Made by a program: the position numbers and the translations under genes. The notes below the pieces were generated by a model. It was not told the origin of the DNA and searched no databases. It saw only the letters and a program-made list of their open reading frames with translations. DNA of 64,000 nt from Anagrus nilaparvatae (lineage: Eukaryota > Arthropoda > Insecta > Hymenoptera > Mymaridae), in NCBI GenBank assembly GCA_022575985.1, contig JAKSXM010000288.1, positions 4,491,501-4,555,500 on the forward strand. Reading direction: 5' to 3'. Numbering within the stretch: position 1 is the first letter of the stretch; every line of letters starts with the position of its first letter. Of this stretch, positions 23,211 to 33,800 are shown in pieces.

Positions 23211-24331
23211 TTATGAATCAAGATCAGCATGCATATTTATCCAATCACGATAATAAGCAATTTCTATATACACTGAGGGTAATAGTGGCCATTCAGGAAA
23301 TTTACAATGTTTACCCCATGAAGCAATTCCAGCTAACCTTCCATTAATTACTAAAGGACTACCAGAATCGCCATCACATGCATTTTTTCCAGTTACTCCA
23401 TTGTGACCAACACAGATTTGACCTTCTGGTATTTTTCCAAAAAACCAATACACTTGATTACATGCAGATGTTTTAATCATTGGTACTTCTGTTTTGTACA
23501 ATCTTTTAGGAATGTATCTAGCATAAGTTCCTAAAATAATATCTGCTATACTACCTGTTCTACCATACCCAGAAACAGTTGCAATTTCTCCTTCTCGTAT
23601 TTCTTCTTTTGAATTAAACAGTGGTATTGGTTTTGTAAAGTTATCAAAAACAAAAGGTTCTAATACTTTTAACAAAGCAATGTCATTTCTATTGAACCTA
23701 ATAGAAAAATGTTCATGCTTTATGATTTGTTGAATACGATGAATTTTCCCACCATAAAAAGTATAATCCGAACCACTTCGTATATTATAATCCTTAACTC
23801 TGTTTCGAAAACAATGTGCAGCACTTAAAACAAAATTTTTTGAAATAATACTTCCACCACATACTTGTAAGAGTTTGTAGCGAACAGCAACTTGGTATGG
23901 GATTTCTTCTATAGAGACTGCCTTACCATTCCAAATTTTATAATTTGGATATAAATACTCATTTTGTATTACACTTGTATTATCCCTAGAGTTATCGTCT
24001 GCATTAACTATTAAATATGATTTGTTTTTATGATTATTTTAAATGATACGTTAACTGAGAAAAATATCGTAATATAAGTTTGCGACAAATGCAATTTTTT
24101 TTTCTTCGTTTAAAGAGCTGCAAATGACAGAAACTTCAAAAAATTAAAAAATTTAAACAATTTTATTTTCAGTTATTCCTCAAGTTTTAAGCCATTTGCA
24201 ATTTTTTAAACAAATAAAAAAAATTCCATTCAACACAACCTAATGTTTTTTCAGTGTTTAACAACAAGATAAATATAAAACTTACCGTATGCAAATATTA
24301 ATGTTAAAAAAAACGAAATTTTTTTGATCAT
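23211..24331 (-). CDS. Secreted trypsin-fold serine protease with altered S1 pocket (protease A)
   Basis: Model: exon 1 24331-24286, exon 2 24007-23211, total 280 aa. Exon 1 is 46 nt (MIKKISFFLTLIFAY) with donor GGTAAG; the acceptor is TTTAATAG and the phase-1 junction makes Val16. Signal peptide about 1-18; activation after Lys39 giving IWNG. The catalytic triad is intact: His80 (SAAHC), Asp124 (RNDIALL), Ser230 (GDSGSP). Six cysteines fit the three core disulfides. The S1 pocket is odd: position 189 is Asn (NACDGDSG), not Asp, and position 226 is Ser (LPSVY), so Lys/Arg specificity is not expected. The autolysis loop and the loop before residue 226 (WPLLPS) are longer than in the neighbours. 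It is likely an active extracellular enzyme of changed specificity; a binding role is an alternative. Confidence 0.88.
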
Positions 24332-24372
24332 GATGACTATAAAATAGGTAATAAGTAAATTATTAAATATTT

Positions 24373-24379
24373 TTTTATA
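24373..24379 (-). promoter_or_regulatory. TATA box of protease A
   Basis: TATAAAA on the minus strand, 42-48 bp before the ATG at 24331. Confidence 0.45.
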
Positions 24380-24587
24380 TTCAGAAATCGATTTATTATG
24401 TATTCTTAACGATAAGATTTTATCTATACTTACAACCTAATAATCATACTTAATTATTCAAATTTTATTAAAGTCTGGTTTTTTAAATAAATATGCAATT
24501 AGAAATAAAATATAAATTAATTGTTTATTGTATTGAAAATAATTATGTGTATGTGTAACATTTTTTATTTAATTTTGTTATTTTACA

Positions 24588-25000
24588 ATTCATTAAACTA
24601 CCACCTGTCTTATCACATCCAGAAATAGTTGCCACTTCACCTTCTAAGATTTCTTCATTTGAATTAAACATTGCTATTGGTTTTGTATACTTATTAAATT
24701 TTAAAGGTTATAATAATTTCAGTAAAGCAATTTCATTTACTGGTACACCATAATAATTAACTAAATAATTTTCATGACTTGTTATTTCTTTTATCAAATG
24801 AATGCAACCATCAATAAAACTATTACTTCAACCACTTCGTACATTATAATAATTTTTGTTTTTTATTTATACATAATGAGCAGCTTTTCAGACATAATAT
24901 TCTGAAATAATACTGCTTCCACATGTTTGCACTCTTATAAAAATATAGCTACTTTTGGTATGGAATAGGGTTTTTATTTAATTTCCAAATAACGCTGTTA
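24588..25000 (-). pseudogene. Trypsin-like serine protease fragment (5' part), degenerate
   Basis: The minus strand shows the first half of a protease domain: IWKLNKNPIPYQ, CGSSIISE, a damaged His box (AAHYV, with Cys58 lost), RSG followed by a stop, HLIKEITSHENYLVN, NEIALLK, KFNKYTKPIAMFN and GEVATISGC. There are at least three in-frame stops and frameshifts, and the catalytic Asp102 has become Glu (NEIALL). The homology ends abruptly at about 24588 with no serine box. It lies just upstream of protease A and downstream of protease B and is closest to protease A in wording (EGEVATISG). It is a dead, truncated duplicate. Confidence 0.85.
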
Positions 25001-25009
25001 TCTTGCGAT

Positions 25010-25593
25010 TCAGACTTCTTCCGGTTGGTCACATTTTTTCGTATAAAGGATACCTGTTAATCCCCATAAATCGCAATTTTTCATTACCGATTCTCTTATC
25101 GCTATAGTCAATAAACTAAATGGACATTTTTGGCCCAAATATATAATTATTAAATTGCTGCTAAAATTGTAATTTGTGATAAAAATAAGTTTTATAGGGC
25201 TAAAACATTTTGTACAAGTTCCAAGTTTTCGAAATTTTTTACTGATCCTCTTAAATTTAGATTTTTCCAAGATATGGCTCTACAAAGCTAGTGATAAAAT
25301 ATGTTTTTTTAAAAAAACCTTAAATTGAGACATTGTATTTAAATTGTCTTACTTGCTAAACGAATAATCGAAAAGGAACGAGTAAAAAATTTTTTAAAAC
25401 TTAGAACTCATAAAAAATTTTTGAGACTTATAAGACCTATTTTTATTGAAAATTGCAGTTTTGGTGGAGATTTAAAAATTGCTCATTTCGAGCAAAAAAT
25501 GGCCATGAGATAATAAAACCAATAAAGACTATAGCGATGAGAGAATCGGTGATAAAAAAATTGGGATTTACCAGGATTGATAGGTAGTACATA
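25010..25593 (-). repeat. Family X repeat debris
   Basis: The reversed family X blocks (CTTCCGGTTGGTCACATTTT and others) and pieces of palindrome-arm sequence are present. The 86-aa and 61-aa frames here (25010-25270, 25483-25668) are repeat-derived and not supported as genes. Confidence 0.5.
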
Positions 25594-26001
25594 CACTGTA
25601 AAAAGTAACTTCTTTATATTAACGAAAAAATTAGAAAATTTTCGAAAAATTATTAAATTTTCAAACAAATTTGTAAATATTCGAAAAAAATTGTAAATTT
25701 ACTAAATTTAGTATATTATCGAAAAATTCTAGAATTCTCGATTTTTTTTTGTGCATTTACGAAAAAAGTTGCAAATTTACAATTATTTTTCGTAAATTTA
25801 CGACTATTTTTTGTAAATTTTCAAAAAAAAATTGTAAATTATCAATTTTTCTTATCAATTCACAAAAAAAAATCGAGAATTCTCGAATTTTTCGATAATA
25901 TACTAAATTTAGTAAATTTACGATTTTTTTCGAATATTTACAAATTTTTTCGAAAATTTTCTAATTTTTTTGTTTGTATAAGGAAGTTAATTTTTACAGT
26001 G
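25594..26001. mobile_element. 408-bp palindromic MITE, TA duplication, copy 1
   Basis: Ends CACTGTAAAAAGTAACTTC and its inverted partner (…TTTTTACAGTG) are flanked by TA (25592-25593, 26002-26003). Nearly the whole element folds into one hairpin, with GAATTCTCGATTTTTTTT and AAATCGAGAATTC on opposite arms. A second complete copy sits in the intron of protease G (54770-55151) and a single end near 59300-59388. It is a Tc1/mariner-type MITE by target site. Confidence 0.85.
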
Positions 26002-26272
26002 TAGAAACAAAAATGAAACTAACCGGAACTGTTTTGATTTAATGACAAGATGACAGCGTTATTTGAAAAATTTCCTTAAAATCCTATTTTATAACAAGGT
26101 TGTGACATTGAACTTTTCTAGGCCCGGAAGGTGCATTGGAACATCTTGGGTATTTTTTCAACATATTAAAGTCATCCATAACTATAGATTGTAATCTGGC
26201 GCCCCAAAAGTTCCGGCCTCTCCTTGTTAGACATTTAATTAAGCAATCCATGTAAAAAATAGTAATTATATA

Positions 26273-26533
26273 CACGGTGATTCCGAAACAGTAGTAGTTG
26301 CGCGCGCACATTAGTAAGCGCGAAATATAATTTTAAAAATTTTCACAGTGGAGCCACAACATTTCAAATAAAATAATAAAATGGTAAAGAAGTTTAGGTA
26401 ATTACCATCTAAACTTCTTTACCATTTTATAATTTTATTTGAAATGTTGTGGCCCCACTGAGAAAATTTTTAAAATTATATTTCGCGCTTACTAATGTGC
26501 GCGCGCAACTACTACTGTTTCGGAATCACCGTG
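26273..26533. mobile_element. 261-bp near-perfect palindromic MITE, TA duplication
   Basis: CACGGTGATTCCGAAACAGT at the left end is exactly mirrored at the right end (26533), flanked by TA at 26271-26272 and 26534-26535. The arms (for example GTGCGCGCGCAACTACTACT and AAATGGTAAAGAAGTTTA) match almost base for base to a centre near 26402, suggesting a recent insertion or gene-conversion of arms. It has no coding capacity; the 75-aa frame over 26084-26311 is not real. Confidence 0.88.
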
Positions 26534-26539
26534 TATATA

Positions 26540-26905
26540 AGGAGTCTATAGAATAAAATTTTTGGGGGAAACCAGGGTTATAAAGATACTAAATAAATAG
26601 AAAATATCCATTTGAAGTATACCATTTAATTATTAGCACCTGATAGACTAGCATTTTAAAAGTATTCAATGTAGCTTAAATAACTAGATAGTAAAAAAAC
26701 AATTATGAAAATTATAAAAATAAAATCTGATACATATTACAAATACAGAATATTTTAATTTAAAAAAACTGCTTTGCTACAATATATATTAATTAAATAT
26801 CCATGGTTAATACTGTAAAATTGATCACAATAGTTTACAATTTACAATTTTTTATAATTTTTTTTTCATCATAAGAATCCGAAATAATGTTTCAGTTTAT
26901 TTTTA
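26540..26905. other. 3' flank of protease B, no further gene
   Basis: AT-rich DNA. An AATAAA-type signal on the minus strand lies close to the stop codon (TTTATTTTTATT at about 26896). Confidence 0.45.
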
Positions 26906-29900
26906 TTATTCAAGCTGAGTATTTTCATCGATCCATTTACGATAGTATGCAATTTCTGTATAAACCCCTGGAAACATAGAAGACCCGCAATCTGAACCAT
27001 AAGAGACAATCCCAGCCAATCTATCCTTAATTACTAAGGGACCGCCGGAATCACCACTGCATGAATCCTTGCCACCTTTTCTCAAATAAGCAGCACAAAT
27101 CTGACCATCTGGTAATAATCCTATATATGTCGAATTACATATTTGTTTATCCACTATTGGGATTTCGGCTTCATACAAACGTAATGTCAATTGATTGAAA
27201 AAACCTTCTTTTATAGCACCCCATCCAATAATAGTTGCCATAGTACCAGCTGGATATTCTTCATTAGAGTTACTTAAGGCTATTGGTTTTGTATATTTGT
27301 TAAATTGGAAAGCCTCTGATACTTTCAGCAGAGCAATATCGTGCTTTGGTGGTGAGCGTGGATCATCAGTCGACGAATTTTCATGCTTAATAATTTTACT
27401 TACTTGATGAACAGTTCCAAAACCTAACCAATAAGTAGATCCACTACTTACACGTAAACGTTTACTGTCAAAAATACAACAATGAGCTGCTGTTAAAACA
27501 TAATTTTCTGATATTATGCTACCACCACAAATGTGAAAGATGTATAAACGTACGCTAACTTGATGAGGATGATTTTCTATTGTCGTAGGATCACCATACC
27601 AAATTCGATTACTTGGGACAATAGGACTTTTATTCAATTCATTATCTAATTTTGAAGAAATAACTGCAATCATAAATATTTGATAGTCAAAAAATAAATT
27701 AAATAGTACATTCTTAACCATGCTGAGAAAATTTTATTGCCAAATGCGAAGGTTAAAAGTTCCGAAGCGCGTAGCGCCGAGTTCCTGTAATCGCATTTGG
27801 TAAAAGTAAATTTTCTGAAAGAGGTTCAGAATGCATTTTTATGTATAAAGGGCAATAATAACGTTCTTTCAAAATCTGAATGTACCTATCATTATTGCCC
27901 GATAGTATATAAAATAAAAACTAAAGTATAAATGGGTACATCAAGCTGGAAAGTACATTTATTACAAAATGACCTTCACCGATTGACCCTAAATTTTGCA
28001 GATGTTTTTTTATATGAGAAAATCCAGAGAAAGATTGCGTTTATAATGATCTTTTGAAGAAAAAAAATTGAGCACATACCTTGCTGATAGGTTTTTTTAG
28101 GCTCTTTAGATCATAAATAGCCATGAACAAGTGATCAACAAAAAAAATTTTGCTCACACATAGTTTTTTTTTTTTATTTGGGATGCTCAAAATTACGTTT
28201 TATCAATATTTAAAAAGAACCTATTTTTGAATTGTTTTTTTTTTACAAATTAAAATTATTCTAAATGCTAGATTTATCAGTGATTTTTTTAACGTGCAGT
28301 TCTACACAAAAAGTGCAGTTCTGAAAAAATTTGTGCAGTACTAAAACCTAGTTTGTGCAGTCCTAAAATATAAATTTTTTTGCGATTTTTTTGATTTTTT
28401 AAACAAAAAATATTTTATTAAAAAAAATGAATTTTATACTAACATTTTTCCTACGAAAGATACAAATTATTATAGTTTTGGATGTTTCCGTAACGACATA
28501 GAAATAAAAGAAATAGCAAAATACTAAATAACTACAAAATACGGGATAATGTTATAAAATAGGATTTTTTCGTAATCTTTAATTCAAAGCTGCAACCTCG
28601 CCAGCTACTTCTTACCCCAAATTGACCAATTTTGAAATTACTGCCAAAATTCTAATTTTTAAAAGAAACGAGTTCTATAGGCCTCAAAAAATTTTTACTC
28701 GTCTTTTTATAATTATTTGTTTAGCAGATATGATAATTTAAAGTCAGAGTCTCATTTTTAGGGTTTTAAAAAAAAATCAATTTTAATCTTTATCTTAAAA
28801 AAGGGATATCTTAGAAACTATTTAATGAAAAAAGACGAAAATTGGTATCCTTATGTAAAGCTTTCCGCTAAATTAAAATTTTAATCAGATTTTCATTTGG
28901 TCACGTGACTTTACGGGAAATTTAAAATTTGTGAAAAATGATTTTTTTAAAATCGCTATTTTTCAATTTTTGTGCTTTTAAAATAAATTTACCCAAAAAA
29001 ATGATTTCATTTGCTGAAAGTATATGAAAAAACCTAAAATTTGAGACCAACAGAATGAAAATTGAGCTGTATGCAGCTGAGGTATAAAAGTTAGAAAAGG
29101 CCAAACAAGAGAGTTGATTTTCTCGCACATGCGCAGTTTAAAAAAAATTTTGGACTCAAGAATCCAATTCTATGGGAAATTTCCTATGGGGCATTATAAG
29201 GAAAACAAATTTTACTGTAAAGTACGCGTTTGTGAGAAGAATTAATGAACACAAATTTCTCAAAAATTAAAAATTTCAAAAAATTAAAAAATACAAAAAT
29301 CGCTGTAAAAAATAGAGGATTAGCTCTTAAAAGCTAAAAACTGGGTAAAATTATATATACTTTCGACCAAAAATACTTTGGAGTACATTCTGAGACTCAA
29401 AAATCGAAACTGTACGTACTTTACAAATATTGACCCATTTACATGTTCAATAAATTTAATAAAAAGTAATTTTTGAGGTACTTTTTCCATATTTAAAGAG
29501 ATAATATTTTATAAATAAATAAGCAAAATTAGTATTCCCCCCCTTTTCCCCTTTACCCCTCCCCTTTTTGTGATTTGTGCAGTTCTAAAATTTCCTTAAA
29601 AAAAACACTGAGATTTATGTTTTTTCACTTGTATTGTAATCATAATTTACTAAAAAGAGTATATTTAAAACCAAAAAATACAAAATTTCAATTTTTAAGG
29701 TGTCTAGTAGTTTTATGGAATTCCTGAGGAACAAATATTTAAGTGACTTTTGTAAATATTATTCAGAAAATATTATCTTGAAATCTGCAAAACTTTTAAA
29801 AAATTGTTCCCTGAAAATAAAAATCCTAAATAAACGAAAAAATGGATTTTCCTTTTATAAATCGTCGCCTCATGTATACAAAATTATCTGCATAATTTGG

Positions 29901-30027
29901 GGTCAATCGGTGAAGGTCATTCTGTAAGAAATGTATCTTCCAGCTGGATAAACCCAAAAAATAATTTTTAAAAAAACTTACCGAAATTTAATGCTGAAAA
30001 AAGAGCAAGAAACAGTATTCTTATCAT
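26906..30027 (-). CDS. Secreted trypsin-like serine protease (protease B), large transposon-filled intron
   Basis: Model: exon 1 30027-29982 (46 nt, MIRILFLALFSALNF, donor GGTAAG), exon 2 27663-26906, total 267 aa. An in-frame ATG at 27721 would give a 271-aa single-exon protein with no good signal peptide, but TTATGATTGCAG at 27664 is a clear acceptor and the distant exon has the length, phase and signal peptide of the paralogues. Cleavage after Arg35 exposes IWYG. Triad: His76 (TAAHCC), Asp124 (KHDIALL), Ser221 (GDSGGP). Asp at position 189 (KDSCSGDSG) with Gly216 and Gly226 predicts cleavage after Lys/Arg. There are seven cysteines, one extra next to Cys58. The 2.3-kb intron holds nested inverted-repeat elements. 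Confidence 0.87.
27725..27820. repeat. ~96-bp palindrome at the 3' end of protease B intron
   Basis: GAGAAAATTTTATTGCCAAATGCGA faces TCGCATTTGGTAAAAGTAAATTTTCT (both read here with gaps) around a GC-rich loop GAAGCGCGTAGCGCC. It lies only ~60 bp from the splice acceptor. Confidence 0.7.
27934..29955. mobile_element. 2.0-kb inverted-repeat element inside protease B intron
   Basis: GGGTACATCAAGCTGGAAAG followed by ATGACCTTCACCGATTGACC is mirrored at 29884-29955 (ends GTCAATCGGTGAAGGTCAT … CCAGCTGGATAAACCC). Flanks are AAAT and AAAA, so a 4-bp duplication is only approximate. The GGGT start matches the palindromic elements at 12829 and 17468. Its interior contains short GTGCAGTTCT repeats (28290-28370, and 29575) and a foreign block at 28480-29445. 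Confidence 0.75.
28480..29445. repeat. Single-arm copy of the 12.8-15.1 kb palindromic element
   Basis: This is collinear with the centre and right arm of 13900-15115, from the GTTTCCGTAACG block to TTTACAAATATTGACCC, with many substitutions. The left arm is absent, so it is a truncated copy nested in the intronic element. Confidence 0.75.
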
Positions 30028-30087
30028 ATTGACCTCAATAAAAAAAATTTCACAGTTAAATAATTAATTAATACAAAGTACTTTAAA

Positions 30088-30093
30088 ATTATA
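30088..30093 (-). promoter_or_regulatory. TATA box of protease B
   Basis: TATAAT on the minus strand, 61-66 bp before the exon-1 ATG at 30027. This spacing supports the distal exon as the true first exon. Confidence 0.4.
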
Positions 30094-30443
30094 CAAAAAA
30101 AACGAGCATGCTACAGAATTATCAAATAAAATTAATTCATTTATTTTGACTTATTTAATTAAATGATTGTTAAAAAAAATTGTTTTAAAAAAAATTTTAT
30201 TATTTACACGAACTTATTGAAAAACTAGACGTTTATAAATGAAATTTTTAAACAAATAAGTGACATAATAGCAGAAAAAAAAGTAAATCAGTTTATCTTA
30301 ACTTTAAGTAGTTTTTATTGCATTTTTTTTATTTTTATGAATGTAATCATGCATGTTAATAAGTAATTTTGTTATAGTACTTCTTATCAATTTTTTTATT
30401 GAAAATAAGCGTAAAATTAAATTTCTTATCACCTTTTTTGTAT

Positions 30444-30741
30444 GTATATAGGTAATTATTTCTTTTTTTTTAATGCTTTTCTCAGCAAAAATAGAATTAA
30501 TTAAATAGATTAAGTAGAATATGAAAAATTTACTTTTTATGAAAAGACCAAAATTTACAAAACTTACTTAATTCTAGAAGCAAGATTTGAAAAAATTTTG
30601 AAATTGCCACTAAAACTGTTGTTGATACAGTTTAAAAACAATTATAAGCTAGGAAAGATTCATAAAATAAAAATTACTGAATTTTTTTTTAATATAAAAA
30701 TTTATTTTGTCGAAAATTTATGCGGAATCAAAAACAGTTTA
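30444..30741. repeat. Left arm of a ~300-bp inverted repeat flanking protease C
   Basis: The block from GTAATTATTTCTTTTTTTTT to GCGGAATCAAAAACAGTTT is repeated in reverse complement at 34528-34824. Shared stretches include CTTACTTAATTCTAGAAGCA and CTGTTGTTGATACAGTTT. The 69-aa frame at 30598-30807 is inside this repeat and not a gene. Confidence 0.8.
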
Positions 30742-31205
30742 ATTACTATAGAGTTTGTACTAGGGTACCTTAGTTTATACTTACATATGTCCAAAAAACT
30801 AATATGACAGTGTAAAATTAAATTTATATTCAACTAAAAAAATTAAGCACAAGGTGATACCATTTATTTATAAAGCAAATAGAGAATTGAATCTAATTTG
30901 GAAATTTTTTTAAAACAAGATCAATGTTAAAAAAAATTAAAAATTTAATAATTTATTTATTTAAATTAGCAAAAAATAAAAGTTAATTAAAAACTAATTC
31001 TCTTCTTTTTTTTATTTGAAAAAAATTACTTACGATTAACACAGTAATAAATATACAGTGAAAAACGTGATGCCGTGTAAAAACGGTAAGTGTAAATAGA
31101 CACCGTCTAACAAATATACAGTTAAAAAATAATACATAAAATCAAAAATGCATAGAAAAATTCAGTTACGATCAAAATAAAATTAATGCTCATTATTTAA
31201 AATTA

Positions 31206-32079
31206 TTACTTCAGTTGAGCATGTTCATCAATCCATTTACGATGATAAGCTACCTCTGTGTAAACTCCAGGATATTCCGCATTTCCACATCCGTACCCGT
31301 AGGAAACTATACCAGCTAATTTTCCATTAATTACTAATGGACCACCAGAATCTCCATTACATGAATCCATGGCATCTTTTTTAAAATAAGAAGCACACAA
31401 CTGACCTTCTTCTAATAAGTCAGAATATGCTGAATTACACAGATGTTTGTCCACTATTGGGACTTCAGCTTTGAACAATTGTAATGTAATTTGATTGAAG
31501 AGGCCTTTTCCAACTGATCCCCATCCAGAAATAGTTGCCATAGTTCCAGCTGGAGATTCTTCTTTGTAATTGAATAATGGTATTGATTTTGTGTATTTGT
31601 TAAATTCAAAAGGTTCTGATACTTTAAGTAGAGCAATATCATTTATTGGCGGTGCAAATATACCCTTCCTATAGTTTTCGTGCTTTATAATCTCACTTAC
31701 TTCACGAACTTTCCCAATAAGTAACCAGTAAGAGGATCCAGAACTTATACGTAATAGTTTCTTATCGTTTTCACAACAATGAGCTGCCGTTAATACATAA
31801 TTTTTTGATATTATACTGCCACCACATATATGTCGATATCCAGCCCGAACGCTAACTTGATGAGGATGTTCATCTATGTCTGATGGTTCACCATGCCAAA
31901 TTCGACTACTTGGAACAAGGGGCTTTCTTTTTATTTCATTCCCTAGTTCTTCAGAATTAACTGTAACTAGAAAAATGTATAGTATGGATTAATTTGATTA
32001 ATTTTATAATAATAAATTCATCTAAAAGATTACCAAAACTAACTGCTGCTAGAACAATAAGAAAGAATATTCGTTCCAT
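31206..32079 (-). CDS. Secreted trypsin-like serine protease (protease C)
   Basis: Model: exon 1 32079-32034 (46 nt, MERIFFLIVLAAVSF, donor GGTAAT), 73-nt intron, exon 2 31960-31206 (acceptor GTTACAG), total 266 aa. Signal peptide about 1-16; propeptide to Arg35; mature start IWHG. Triad: His76 (TAAHCC), Asp123 (INDIALL), Ser220 (GDSGGP). Asp189 (MDSCNGDSG), Gly216 and Gly226 indicate trypsin-type cleavage after Lys/Arg. Seven cysteines: three standard pairs plus the unpaired one after Cys58. Shorter ATG-initiated frames inside exon 2 (starting 31541 or in another frame at 31642) are partial readings. It is a near-copy of the gene at 40525-41401. Confidence 0.92.
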
Positions 32080-32140
32080 GTCGATCTTGATATTATGAAG
32101 TCTCAAAATAAAATAAGATGTTAATATAAAATTATTATAA

Positions 32141-32147
32141 ATTTATA
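32141..32147 (-). promoter_or_regulatory. TATA box of protease C
   Basis: TATAAAT on the minus strand, 62-68 bp before the ATG at 32079. Confidence 0.45.
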
Positions 32148-32364
32148 GAAATTATTTTGTAAATGTATGCAAATTATTGTAAATTTAAATAAAAAATATC
32201 AGATTTAATCTTAATCAAAATCATTAATTTAAAAAAAAAAAAAACCCAATAATTTTTAGAATTATACTGTTTATGAATCATACTTATTTGCACTTAACCC
32301 ATTTAACTCAATAATATTTCTAGTATGCAATATTAAATTAAACCATCAAAAATTTTTTTTAAAC

Positions 32365-32545
32365 ATGGAACATGTTTATAGGGAGGGCGTACCCTGGAAA
32401 TCTGAAAATCAAGGGGGTGGAGTCAAAAGTGCCCAATTTAAGGAGGGGGGAGTCAAACGGGACTTAGAATAATCCGGGTTTAAGGATTTAGAATAATTTC
32501 GATTTAGAGACTTAGAATAGTTCAGATCTAGGGACTTAAATTAAT
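32365..32545 (-). repeat. Inverted fragment of family Z within the duplicated block
   Basis: ACATGGAACATGTTTATAGG, G-rich runs and three GACTTAGAATA…CGATTTA units (the reverse complement of the family Z tail). The partner fragment is at 41704-41880. Confidence 0.65.
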
Positions 32546-33253
32546 TACCTTTTTTTTATTTCGAAGTAATACTTCAATTTTTTGGATCTCATACCTAATT
32601 TGTAAAAATTTTTATCTTATAATTTTTGCTGCCAAAAAATATAAAATAACGTTTTTTTACTTTTTAGACTTCATACCTAATTTTTTAATTTGGAAGTACT
32701 GGTTTTAGAAAATTCTTTATTTTTTCGGTCAAAAAATAAAAAAACGAGTTAAAAAAGCAGCATTATTTTTATTTATAATTTAAGATTTACCCAAATTTTA
32801 TAAAAAAATTGATATTATCAGATTTTTTAAGCTTAACTAAAACTGGTCTTTTTGGGCAAGTAAAAAATCAAAAGAATTTTCAATTAAGAAAAATTCGAAG
32901 CATAATTCTAAGATCTATAAAAACTATTTATGTTATCGCCCCCTCCCCGCCTCTAATAAGAACCCAAAATATAGAACTTTTTTAACATATTTTACTTAAA
33001 TTAAAAAATTTTATAACAACTCATACATTTTTATTAGATTACCCCACCTTGAGAAAGTTTCCATTTCATAATATAGGTGTTTTTTTAATATTTTGAAAAT
33101 TGCTATTTTCTTTCAGTAGATTATAATTTGGTTTCCCTAAGATTGCAGTCTCTCCTAATTGTTATAATTCAGATTATTCTTCAAATACCAAGAATTTCAA
33201 AATAAAAAGTCATGTCTAATTTTAACTATTGAAACATTAATAAAATTAAAAAA

Positions 33254-33800
33254 TTATCACCATTTTAAGATTTTTTAAAAGATTTTCCAAAAATCCCAGT
33301 TTTAGAGTCATGATACAGTATTCTAACTTTCAATAACGATAACTCGCTTATTTTTCGGTCGAAAATAAAAATTTTTTTTTTTCAATCGTCGAATTTTTTC
33401 CTGGCTATTTTAATATTTACAACAAAGAAACTTTTTATATGCAAAAATTATTTTTTTTTGGCAAATTACTTACTTTATTTTGTCAATGTGTTAGGGTAGT
33501 TTTTGGCCCAAAAAAATAATTTTTGCATATAAAAAGTTTCTTTGTTGTAAATATTCAAATAGCCAGGAAAAAATTGATATAAAAAAAAAAATTTTTTATT
33601 TTTGACCGACTAAAATAAGCGATTTATCGTTATTGAAAGTTAGAATACTGTATAATGACCCTAAAACTGGGATTTTCGGAAAATTTTTTAAAAAGTCTTA
33701 AAATGTTGATAACTTGCTTATTTGTCGGTCAAAAATAAAATTTTTTTTTTTTAATTAAGCTCATTTTTCCCTGGCTATTCGAATATTGAAGAAGAAAAAT
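33254..33800. repeat. ~460-bp palindrome plus an adjacent partial copy
   Basis: Left arm CATTTTAAGATTTTTTAAAA … GCAAAAATTATTTTTTTTTG mirrors the right arm ending near 33713, with TTTCTTTGTTGTAAATATT against AATATTTACAACAAAGAAA at the core (centre near 33485). From 33714 to 33800 a second direct piece (TTCCCTGGCTATTCGAATATT) follows. It interrupts the point where the C-side duplication stops matching the E-side sequence. Confidence 0.8.

Larger units (their letters stand above)
30841..33080. repeat. Segmental duplication, copy 1 (contains protease C)
   Basis: Collinear with 40243-42452 in the same orientation, beginning AGCACAAGGTGATACCAT and ending AGAAAGTTTCCATTTCATA. Both copies include the protease gene, its promoter and an inverted fragment of family Z (32365-32545 here: GACTTAGAATAATTTCGATT). 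A further matching block lies at 33168-33253 against 43638-43722. Confidence 0.9.

Noticed and set aside
26084..26311. 75-aa minus-strand frame with homologue at 62477-62671
   Set aside because: Both lie in family X repeat and a palindromic MITE; similarity is repeat-derived.
27195..27407. 70-aa plus-strand frame
   Set aside because: Antisense shadow of protease B exon 2.
27664..27721. In-frame ATG start for a single-exon protease B
   Set aside because: It reads through a good splice acceptor, lacks a convincing signal peptide and disagrees with the shared gene plan.
31454..31642. 62-aa frame, nearly identical to one at 40773-40961
   Set aside because: Shifted reading frame inside exon 2 of proteases C and D; conservation comes from the duplicated gene.
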